Notes under the pieces: generated by a model
What the model was told of the DNA's origin: nothing
Databases searched by the model: none
The model's input: the letters and a program-made list of their open reading frames with translations, nothing else
Made by a program: the position numbers and the translations under genes
In this document: positions 1 through 5,188 of the stretch, piece after piece
How the letters are laid out: every line of letters begins with the position of its first letter
Numbering within the stretch: position 1 is the first letter of the stretch
Assembly: GCA_947176685.1 (NCBI GenBank)
Contig: CAMWRL010000134.1
Span: forward strand, 1 to 5,188
Direction: 5' to 3'
Source of the DNA: an uncultured Ruminococcus sp.
Lineage (GTDB): Bacteria; Bacillota; Clostridia; Oscillospirales; Ruminococcaceae
DNA: 5,188 nucleotides

Positions 1-657
1 TTCAGACAATTCAATAATCCTGTCCAGTCTGATATATTTTTCTGCAAGCTCCCCGACAAGACGGATTTTTTCAATTATGTCCGGTATTTCGTCAGCCGTG
101 ACAAGTCCTAATCTTCGGCTCTCAACAACATATCTATGTACAGGCATACAGCCCATATATTCAATATTGTTTTCGTGACAGATTTCCTCAGCAAGCGGAA
201 TGAGCTTTTCGGGAAGACGGTTGAAAATAACTCCGATAATATTGTTTTTCCTGTACCTGACAAAACCGCTTACAACTGCACCTATTGAATTACTCATACC
301 TTTGCAGTCAACTACCAAAATCACCGGACTGTCAGTTATTTCGGAAACGGAACACGCTGACCCAAGATCGTTCACGCCATCGTAAAATCCCATAACGCCC
401 TCTATAACTGAAATATCACTGTTTTTTGCGTTTTCGTGCAGAATATACCGGATAGTATCTTCGTTACAGAAAAAACTGTCCAGATTATGCGACCTGATAC
501 CTATTATCTTTTCGTGAAACATAGGGTCAATATAGTCGCAGCCGCACTTGAATGACGTAACGTCCATACCACGTTCCGCAAGTGCTGAAAGTACAGCACA
601 TGTAACTGTGGTTTTACCGCAGCCGCTGTGCGTACCTGCTATAACTATTCTGCGCAT
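1..657 (-). CDS. cbiA: Cobyrinate a,c-diamide synthase, N-terminal part (cut by window edge)
   Basis: CbiA uses ATP and glutamine to amidate the a and c side chains of cobyrinate, the first amidations after the corrin ring is finished. Only the first 219 residues are present. They cover the N-terminal dethiobiotin-synthetase-like ATP-binding domain; the C-terminal glutamine amidotransferase domain would lie beyond position 1. I translated the region and see a Walker A loop GTHSGCGKTT (residues 8-17), KCGCDYIDP (37-45, family form K-G-DYIDP), EGVMGFYDG (86-94), a VVDCKG strand near 115-120, GVIFNR (142-147) and SRRLGLVTA (180-188, family RHLGLV). The ATG at 655-657 lies 13 bases inside the end of cbiET and has GTGAGG eight bases upstream, so it is probably translated by coupling. 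No stop or frameshift is visible within the window. The family call is firm. CobB of the aerobic route is a homologue, but the neighbours favour CbiA. Confidence 0.95.
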   Translation of the reverse strand, partial: MRRIVIAGTHSGCGKTTVTCAVLSALAERGMDVTSFKCGCDYIDPMFHEKIIGIRSHNLDSFFCNEDTIRYILHENAKNSDISVIEGVMGFYDGVNDLGSACSVSEITDSPVILVVDCKGMSNSIGAVVSGFVRYRKNNIIGVIFNRLPEKLIPLAEEICHENNIEYMGCMPVHRYVVESRRLGLVTADEIPDIIEKIRLVGELAEKYIRLDRIIELSE

Positions 658-1817
658 TTTTTGAGCCTCACTATAAAAACAGGGTTTTCCGCCGACATCA
701 TTGTATAACTTCCGGTCTTATGAGTTCTTGTAACGGCAGCCTGAATTATTTCAGCGGAAAATTCCAGACATTCGCTTACGGTTTCGAGTGAAACAGCCGT
801 CAGAACGATTTCGGCATATGGATTGAGTTTCCGGACATACGAAACTATATCAGATAATTTTCCGGAACTCCCTCCAATAAATACGCAGTCCGGAACAGGT
901 ATACCGGACGGCACATCTTCCGGAAACACGCACTTATATAAATGTACGTTATCACACGAAAATCTGCTTGTATTAATGTTTGTAAGCCTTAAAGCGTCTT
1001 CTTTCCTGTCAAAGCAGTATACCGCACCTTCCGGACACCTCAACGCCATTTCTACTGATACCGAACCAGTGCCGCAGCCTATATCCCAACAGATACTTTT
1101 TTCAGATACATTCAGTTTTGAAATAACTATGGCACGGATTTCAGCTTTAGTCATCGGGACTTTATCCCTTATGAAGTCCCCGTCATCTATTCCGGACGGA
1201 ATACATTTCAGATAGTTTTCATTCCGGACAATCACCGCACAAAGTCTATCTGTTGCAATTTCCGTGAAGTCTGACGGTTTACCGGAAAGTACTCTCTCAT
1301 TTTCAGAACAGAAATTTTCTCCGATATATACTTCAACGTCCGGCAGTCCGTAAGCAATAAGTCTGCGGCATATGTCTGCCGGAGTTGTTTCACCGCCCAG
1401 CAGAAAAAAACAATACTCATTCCGGACAACGTTGACAGCAATATTGTTATGCCTGCCGTGCAGACTTATGAATTTCATATTTTCCCACGACACGCCAATC
1501 CTTGAACAGAAATAGACGGGAGTTGAAATACCGCATATGATTCTGCAATCTCCGACAAGTGAGGAAAGTTTTTTAGCACCACTGAAAAAACCGCAGTCTC
1601 CCGACATCAAAACGGCTGTTTTACTTCCAGAATGGTTATTTATAAATTCCGCAATTCTTTCCGGAAGATATTCCCGAAATATCATTTTACCGGAATTTTC
1701 AAAAGGCTTCAGAATACGCTCCGCACCAACCAGAATGTCCGCCGATTCTATAACATCACGGGCTTCAGCGGTAAGAGTTTTAATGCCGTCCATACCGATT
1801 CCGACTATCCAGACCAA
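645..1817 (-). CDS. cbiET: Bifunctional cobalt-precorrin-7 C5-methyltransferase / cobalt-precorrin-6B C15-methyltransferase (decarboxylating)
   Basis: This is a 390-residue fusion of two SAM-dependent methyltransferases, equivalent to aerobic CobL. The N-terminal CbiE half (about 1-200) is of the tetrapyrrole methylase type: it opens with VGIGMDG (5-11) and carries SGDCGFFSG (72-80), the counterpart of the family SGDP loop. The C-terminal CbiT half (about 210-390) has a Rossmann-type methyltransferase fold: PMTKAEIR (221-228), SAM motif I WDIGCGTGSVSVEMA (244-258) and FIGGSSG (313-319). CbiT methylates C15 and decarboxylates the C12 acetate; CbiE methylates C5. The start is TTG at 1815-1817, not ATG. 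It is chosen because AGGAGGTG lies exactly eight bases upstream and because the family N-terminus begins right there. Only three bases separate it from the cobK stop. Its own TAG stop lies inside the start of cbiA. The fusion keeps the C15 and C5 steps in one protein. Confidence 0.96.
   Translation of the reverse strand: MVWIVGIGMDGIKTLTAEARDVIESADILVGAERILKPFENSGKMIFREYLPERIAEFINNHSGSKTAVLMSGDCGFFSGAKKLSSLVGDCRIICGISTPVYFCSRIGVSWENMKFISLHGRHNNIAVNVVRNEYCFFLLGGETTPADICRRLIAYGLPDVEVYIGENFCSENERVLSGKPSDFTEIATDRLCAVIVRNENYLKCIPSGIDDGDFIRDKVPMTKAEIRAIVISKLNVSEKSICWDIGCGTGSVSVEMALRCPEGAVYCFDRKEDALRLTNINTSRFSCDNVHLYKCVFPEDVPSGIPVPDCVFIGGSSGKLSDIVSYVRKLNPYAEIVLTAVSLETVSECLEFSAEIIQAAVTRTHKTGSYTMMSAENPVFIVRLKKCAE
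666..671 (-). promoter_or_regulatory. Ribosome binding site of cbiA
   Basis: GTGAGG on the coding strand lies eight bases before the cbiA ATG at 655-657, within the last codons of cbiET. It supports this ATG and the 13-base overlap between the two genes. Confidence 0.7.
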
Positions 1818-1820
1818 TTT

Positions 1821-2555
1821 TTATACACCTCCTATAATACTTTCGATTTCGCTCAGACTGTAACCCTTTTCGGCTGGTCTTGCAAGAGTTATTATTTCCG
1901 TTCCGCACTTGCGGCAAGCTGATACTTTTTCCGGATAACCTCCTATAATACCGCTTTCTTTGGTCAGAAGAATTTCCGCACCACTGATTTTTATGTGACT
2001 GATATTCTGCTCCTCAGTGAATGCACCTTTTTCAAGTATAAGTTTTTTTTCGTCATACCCCATACCAATACACATTTCTCTTACTCCGTCCGCCGGAAGT
2101 ACCCGTATCCATATTCTTTCACGGAAATTATTCACTCCGGTCAGTGCCGGAAGTTCCTTACTACCCAAAGTACTCAGAACAGTTTTGTTATTACGGTTAA
2201 GCAAATCAATTACTTCATTCATATCACTGATACTTCCGGAAATATCGGATTTTTCCCTTACAAGTCTGAGATATATGCCTGCTCCGGAAACAGCAGATTG
2301 TATATTTTTCGTTGCATCAATTGCATACGGATGGGTTGCATCAATTATGTAATGATACTTCTTACTGCGTATAAGCTCCGTCATCTGTCCTGCGTCAAGC
2401 CGTCCAGTAAGAATATTTATATATGGACTGTCCGGAAGAAGTTCCGCACCATATGAGGTTGTAACACTTATATCGGCACTGATTCCATTTCCGGCACAAA
2501 ACTCTGCAAGTTTTCTTCCCTCAGTCGTACCGCCGAATATTATAATATCAGACAT
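1821..2555 (-). CDS. cobK: Cobalt-precorrin-6A reductase
   Basis: CobK/CbiJ reduces cobalt-precorrin-6A to 6B with a nicotinamide cofactor, supplying the substrate for the CbiT half of the next gene. The 244 residues match the usual family length. Visible motifs are the N-terminal nucleotide-binding loop FGGTTEGR (7-14), VTTSYG (31-36), DATHPYA (72-78), the second-domain loop STLGSKEL (128-135), KGAFT (176-180, at the place of the usual QGPF), TKESG (198-202) and ARP (225-227). There is no membrane segment or signal peptide, as expected for a cytoplasmic enzyme. ATG at 2553-2555 overlaps the end of cobJ by eight bases and has AAGAGG eight bases upstream. The last codons of cobK (...GGA GGT GTA TAA) double as the ribosome binding site of cbiET. 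A run of eight A on the coding strand covers codons 169-171. CbiJ is the matching name in anaerobes. Confidence 0.95.
   Translation of the reverse strand: MSDIIIFGGTTEGRKLAEFCAGNGISADISVTTSYGAELLPDSPYINILTGRLDAGQMTELIRSKKYHYIIDATHPYAIDATKNIQSAVSGAGIYLRLVREKSDISGSISDMNEVIDLLNRNNKTVLSTLGSKELPALTGVNNFRERIWIRVLPADGVREMCIGMGYDEKKLILEKGAFTEEQNISHIKISGAEILLTKESGIIGGYPEKVSACRKCGTEIITLARPAEKGYSLSEIESIIGGV
1826..1833 (-). promoter_or_regulatory. Ribosome binding site that sets the TTG start of cbiET
   Basis: The coding strand reads AGGAGGTG, a near-perfect Shine-Dalgarno sequence, exactly eight bases before the TTG at 1815-1817. It lies wholly inside the last codons of cobK (GGA GGT), so ribosomes finishing cobK are placed to restart on cbiET. 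It is the strongest site in the window, perhaps compensating for the weak start codon. Confidence 0.88.
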
Positions 2556-3273
2556 TTCTGTAACCTCTTGGCGTAACCATTTTTCCGTTTATAACTCTGG
2601 TATCTGAATTTCCTATAAATACGGTTGTGAACATATCAACGGAAGCTTCCGACAGTTCTCGAAGTGTCATAATTCTGCTTTCCTGACCGTCACGGAAAAT
2701 ATTCCTTACATATCCGCAAACGGTATCTGGCGACTTGTATTCAAGCATAATATTACAGGCTTTTTTCAGATAGTCATGACGCTTTTTAGAAGACGGATTG
2801 TACAGCACTATGGTGAAATCGGCTTCAGAAGCACAGCGTATTCTTTTTATAATTTTTTCCATAGGCGTAAGCAAATCCGACAGGCTTATTACTGCAAAAT
2901 CGTTTGTCAGCGGCGAACCCAATACCGCACCGCCGCTTACAGCAGAAGTAACTCCCGATACTATCTCAACATCAACTTCCGGAAAATCAACGGACATTTC
3001 AAGAACAAGTCCAGCCATTCCATAAATTCCGCTGTCACCGCTGCACACTATCGAAACATCTTTATCAACGGCTTTATTCAAAGCTGTTCTTACACGCTCC
3101 GCTTCTCTTGTCATACCAGTTGAAATGTACTCCTTGTCAGGAAAAATCCTTTTAATCAATTCAGTATACACCGTGTACCCGACTATGATTTCACTTTTCT
3201 GTAAAGCGATTTCTGCTTCAACAGTCATACCCTGACGACTGCCTCCCCCGAATCCTACTACATATAATTTCAT
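2548..3273 (-). CDS. cobJ: Cobalt-precorrin-3 C17-methyltransferase (ring contraction)
   Basis: CobJ/CbiH methylates C17 and drives contraction of the porphyrinoid macrocycle, giving cobalt-precorrin-4, the substrate of CobM. The protein has 241 residues, typical for the single-domain form. It has the tetrapyrrole methylase layout: an N-terminal VGFGGGSRQGMT (6-17, family VGIGPG-x-MT), SGDSGIYGMAG (78-88), SGVTSA (106-111), the CbiH signature GSPLTNDFAVISLSDLLTP (119-137), LYNPSSKKR (157-165), VFIGNS (218-223) and TPRGY (234-238). The SLSDLLTP and YNP-S-KR segments separate it from the related CbiL, CbiF and CbiE. The ATG at 3271-3273 overlaps the cbiG stop as ATGA, with GGAGGA seven bases upstream, so coupling to cbiG translation is expected. 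The first loop has glycine where family members usually have proline, probably a lineage variant. CbiH is the name used for the anaerobic enzyme. Confidence 0.95.
   Translation of the reverse strand: MKLYVVGFGGGSRQGMTVEAEIALQKSEIIVGYTVYTELIKRIFPDKEYISTGMTREAERVRTALNKAVDKDVSIVCSGDSGIYGMAGLVLEMSVDFPEVDVEIVSGVTSAVSGGAVLGSPLTNDFAVISLSDLLTPMEKIIKRIRCASEADFTIVLYNPSSKKRHDYLKKACNIMLEYKSPDTVCGYVRNIFRDGQESRIMTLRELSEASVDMFTTVFIGNSDTRVINGKMVTPRGYRNV
2564..2569 (-). promoter_or_regulatory. Ribosome binding site of cobK
   Basis: AAGAGG on the coding strand lies eight bases before the cobK ATG at 2553-2555, within the 3' end of cobJ (PRGY region). Confidence 0.7.
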
Positions 3274-4298
3274 AATACTTTCCTCCAGAAGTCAATTATA
3301 ATATTCCTTTCAGCCGCCGCAACTGTTACACCCTCTCCGAAGCTTTTCCGCATAACAAGCCTGCCGCCGGACTTTACCGCACTCCGTTCGCATACATTAT
3401 CAACGCCGACCGTCTGCCGTACAAACTCCGATACCGTAAAATCCCCCTTAACGTCCGCCAGCTCCTCAGCCGTATAAAAATCCGGAGATATATTATTTTT
3501 ATGACAGTATTCCGCAATGCCTTTTTCACCGGACTTTACATCAATTGTCGCAAGTCCGCATATACGCTCCGGAAGCATTCCGGCAGCAACCAGACTTTCA
3601 GAAATCCTTTTTTCAATTACCTCAACCGGAATGCCACGTTTACAGCCGATACCTATTACAATATTTTTCGGGACAAGACATAAAGTTACCGGAAATGGAT
3701 TCAGGTTTTCCGAACCTATATATATACCATATTCAGTGCTTTCAGCAGAAATCTCCGGCGGGATATTTCTGCATTCATAGTCAGTCACAAGTCCGATTTT
3801 CTTTCCGTCCAGTATTGCCGAAGCTATTAATTTGGCATTATTCACATCTGTAATAATCAGGTCATTGGCTATGGCGAAACTATCCGGCGAGAATTTTTTT
3901 CCGGTATCCGTTGCGGTAGTGATTACCGGAACAGCTTTTATATTTTCCGCAATAACTTCCGCAAGTCTGTTAGCCCTGCCGATATGTCCGGACAGTACCG
4001 GAATGACAAATTTTCCGCAGTCATCAATGACTATTACAGCAGGGTCTGAAATTTTGGAAACAATACATTCCGAAATCATTCTTACTGCAATACCGCACGC
4101 ACATATAAATATTATGCCGTCAGTTTCTGGAAAAATCCGTCTTACAAGATTCCGTATATCATCAAAACTTTCTGCTGAATCATCTGAATGTTTTCCGAAA
4201 CAATAACGATTCACAATATGTCCGGTTTTCAGAAAATCCGCTGTTTTTTCCGACAGCAGACGACCTTTTTCGGTCAGGGAAACTATTGATATATTCAT
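3270..4298 (-). CDS. cbiG: Cobalt-precorrin-5A hydrolase
   Basis: CbiG opens the delta-lactone of cobalt-precorrin-5A and releases the C20 carbon with its methyl group as acetaldehyde, giving cobalt-precorrin-5B for CbiD. It occurs only in the anaerobic pathway, so it fixes the type of route here. The 342-residue protein shows the usual three-part order. The N-terminal domain has CACGIAVR (66-73) and VIPVLSGHIGRAN (98-110), followed by TTATD (127-131). A central linker spans about 140-210. The C-terminal CobE-like domain has VIGIGCKRGIP (214-224), ATIDVKSGEKGI (250-261) and a VCERSAV segment (302-308) where relatives usually have VAEPAA. ATG at 4296-4298 overlaps the cobM stop as ATGA, and GGAG lies eight bases upstream. 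There is no frameshift or truncation. Length and motif order are normal for CbiG. Confidence 0.95.
   Translation of the reverse strand: MNISIVSLTEKGRLLSEKTADFLKTGHIVNRYCFGKHSDDSAESFDDIRNLVRRIFPETDGIIFICACGIAVRMISECIVSKISDPAVIVIDDCGKFVIPVLSGHIGRANRLAEVIAENIKAVPVITTATDTGKKFSPDSFAIANDLIITDVNNAKLIASAILDGKKIGLVTDYECRNIPPEISAESTEYGIYIGSENLNPFPVTLCLVPKNIVIGIGCKRGIPVEVIEKRISESLVAAGMLPERICGLATIDVKSGEKGIAEYCHKNNISPDFYTAEELADVKGDFTVSEFVRQTVGVDNVCERSAVKSGGRLVMRKSFGEGVTVAAAERNIIIDFWRKVL
3281..3286 (-). promoter_or_regulatory. Ribosome binding site of cobJ
   Basis: GGAGGA on the coding strand lies seven bases before the cobJ ATG, within the 3' end of cbiG. It confirms the ATG at 3271-3273. Confidence 0.8.
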
Positions 4299-5047
4299 TT
4301 CCGGAACTCCGTTGTAAATGATGCGTCATACAGTTTTGATAAAGAATAGTTATCCCCTAAAAAGTCCCCGACAGTTATAAGTGCGGTTTTTGTAATATTA
4401 TTTTTCCGTGCGGTTTCCGCAAGACTTCCGATAGTACAACGCATAACTTTTTCGTCTTTCCAGCTTGCTTTATAAACTATTGCCGCAGGAGTTTCCGGAC
4501 TGTATCCCCCTGCAACAAGTCTTTCTGACAGTTCGTCAAGCATTCCTGTACTCAGGAATATCACCATAGTGGAATGATGTACCGCAAGTTTTTCGATGCT
4601 TTCTGTTTCCGGAACGGGTGTACGTCCTGCCATTCGGGTAATTATGACCGTCTGCGAAACGTCCGGCAAAGTGTATTCGGCTTTCAAAGCCGCCGCCGCA
4701 CCGCAGAATGAACTCACTCCCGGACATACATCATACTCTATTCCCAATCCGGAAAGTCTGTCCATCTGTTCACGTATCGCCCCATATACAGAGGGGTCTC
4801 CCGTATGAAGCCGGACGGTATTTTTATTCTGAGCTTCTGCGTGTTCAATCACTTCAATAACCTGCTCCAAAGTCATATATGCACTGTTATGGATTTCGCA
4901 ATCCGGTTTTGCATAGTCAAGCAGTTCCGGATTTACAAGCGAACCGGCATATATTATAACGTCCGCCTTTTCTATAAGGCGTTTGCCTCTGAGCGTTATA
5001 AGGTCAGATGCTCCGCAGCCTGCTCCCACAAAATTCACCAAAATCAA
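4295..5047 (-). CDS. cobM: Cobalt-precorrin-4 C11-methyltransferase
   Basis: CobM/CbiF transfers a methyl group from SAM to C11 of cobalt-precorrin-4, giving cobalt-precorrin-5A, the substrate of CbiG encoded next. The 250 residues fit the family. Motifs are VGAGCGASDLITLRG (7-21, the usual GAGPGDPELIT loop with CGAS in place of PGDP), YAGSLVNPELL (33-43), LHTGDPSVYGAIREQM (80-95), PGVSSF (109-114), EYTLP (124-128) and QTVIITR (132-138). YAGSLV and TGDPS-YGA-EQ identify CbiF among tetrapyrrole methylases. The start is TTG at 5045-5047, which overlaps the upstream TGA stop as TTGA and has AAGGAAG just before it; an in-frame stop lies a few codons further upstream. TTG at 5039-5041 and GTG at 5036-5038 are weaker alternatives because they sit too far from the Shine-Dalgarno sequence. 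CbiF is the matching anaerobic name. Confidence 0.95.
   Translation of the reverse strand: MILVNFVGAGCGASDLITLRGKRLIEKADVIIYAGSLVNPELLDYAKPDCEIHNSAYMTLEQVIEVIEHAEAQNKNTVRLHTGDPSVYGAIREQMDRLSGLGIEYDVCPGVSSFCGAAAALKAEYTLPDVSQTVIITRMAGRTPVPETESIEKLAVHHSTMVIFLSTGMLDELSERLVAGGYSPETPAAIVYKASWKDEKVMRCTIGSLAETARKNNITKTALITVGDFLGDNYSLSKLYDASFTTEFRK
4307..4310 (-). promoter_or_regulatory. Ribosome binding site of cbiG
   Basis: GGAG on the coding strand lies eight bases before the cbiG ATG, inside the last codons of cobM. With the ATGA stop/start overlap it supports coupled translation. Confidence 0.7.
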
Positions 5048-5188
5048 TACACTTCCTTTATATGTTCAATAATATCGTCAGCACCCGAAGTTCTGACAAG
5101 TACTCCATATCTGAAAGAAAACATTACAGCAGATATTCTTACTTTGCCGTTAACCTTTGCGTCAAGATAATATCCGGCTCTTTCCGAA
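5044..5188 (-). CDS. cbiD: Probable cobalt-precorrin-5B C1-methyltransferase, C-terminal tail (cut by window edge)
   Basis: Reading the minus strand from 5187 gives 47 residues, starting SERAGYYLDA and ending in EHIKEVY before a TGA at 5044-5046. It is the only open frame of the three on this strand here, and it ends in a TTGA overlap with cobM, so it is a real gene end. The layout, a helix with an -ERA- segment, hydrophobic strands (KVRISAVMFSF) and a YGVL turn followed by a last helix starting near an -SGADD- segment, resembles the end of CbiD, which methylates C1 of cobalt-precorrin-5B. CbiD is also the pathway step missing between CbiG and CobK, and it often sits next to cbiF. The identification rests on a short tail plus context. 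It could be the end of a CbiC-CbiD fusion, or less likely another pathway gene. Confidence 0.72.
   Translation of the reverse strand, partial: SERAGYYLDAKVNGKVRISAVMFSFRYGVLVRTSGADDIIEHIKEVY
5052..5058 (-). promoter_or_regulatory. Ribosome binding site supporting the TTG start of cobM
   Basis: AAGGAAG on the coding strand ends four bases before the TTG at 5045-5047; its AGGA core is six bases away. It lies in the last codons of the upstream cbiD-like gene (AAG GAA). The in-frame TTG and GTG six and nine bases further downstream would be spaced too widely, so this site favours the TTGA-overlap start. Confidence 0.75.

Noticed and set aside
200..385. 61-codon plus-strand open frame with a hydrophobic start
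   Set aside because: It is antisense to the conserved ATPase domain of cbiA; the hydrophobic stretch arises from reading that gene backwards.
823..1215. 130-codon plus-strand open frame
   Set aside because: It lies wholly antisense to the CbiT half of cbiET, has no recognisable motif, and reflects the codon bias of the real gene.
1232..1441. Small minus-strand frame in cbiET
   Set aside because: It is out of frame within a complete, conserved cbiET, so it is a frame shadow rather than a separate gene.
1995..2456. 153-codon plus-strand open frame, overlapped by a second one at 2017-2352
   Set aside because: Both are antisense to cobK, whose motifs are intact throughout. The translated products look like low-complexity shadow sequence without domains.
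3983..4003. Two nearby CCGGA words (TCCGGACAGTACCGGA) resembling an operator
   Set aside because: They lie inside cbiG coding sequence, and the word is over-represented across the whole window, so chance pairing is expected.
4805..5170. 121-codon plus-strand open frame running towards the right edge
   Set aside because: It is antisense to cobM and the cbiD-like tail. It contains cysteine-rich but unrecognisable sequence and the gene-dense strand is the other one.
5044..5188. Possible cobalamin riboswitch or promoter at the right edge
   Set aside because: The stretch is an open coding frame ending in a stop/start overlap; no B12-box or promoter pattern is visible.

Overview
The window is a solid block of seven minus-strand genes for the anaerobic (early cobalt insertion) route of corrin ring synthesis, the middle and late steps of vitamin B12 biosynthesis. 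Transcription runs from right to left. The order is: cbiD (C-terminal tail only, right edge), cobM/cbiF, cbiG, cobJ/cbiH, cobK/cbiJ, the fused cbiET, and cbiA (N-terminal 219 residues only, left edge). CbiG, CbiD and the CbiH/F/J family members without any oxygen-dependent CobG point to the oxygen-independent pathway.

Layout: 5044-5188 is the end of a probable cbiD. 4295-5047 is cobM, 3270-4298 cbiG, 2548-3273 cobJ, 1821-2555 cobK, 645-1817 cbiET and 1-657 the start of cbiA. Every junction either overlaps by 4 to 13 bases or leaves a 3-base gap, and every internal gene has a Shine-Dalgarno sequence inside the end of the gene before it. The window is therefore part of one tightly coupled polycistron. 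There is no intergenic space, so I see no promoter, terminator, riboswitch, RNA gene, mobile element, CRISPR array or plus-strand gene. Any promoter or cobalamin riboswitch would lie to the right of 5188.

How the genes work together: CobJ contracts the ring and methylates C17, CobM methylates C11, CbiG opens the lactone and releases the C20 fragment, CbiD methylates C1, CobK reduces the ring, CbiET methylates C5 and C15 and decarboxylates the C12 side chain, and CbiA amidates side chains a and c. CbiL (C20 methylation), CbiC (methyl migration) and the cobaltochelatase (CbiK/CbiX) are needed for the same run of steps but are not visible here.

Organism: GC content in the low 40s percent, strong AGGAGG-type ribosome binding sites, TTG starts, frequent ATA isoleucine codons and the CbiET fusion suggest an anaerobic Firmicute, perhaps a Ruminococcus-like member of Clostridia. 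This is inference from style, not an identification. The gene content is ordinary. The most unusual signal is in word composition: GATC and CATG are almost absent, while CCGG, especially TCCGGA, is strongly over-represented.
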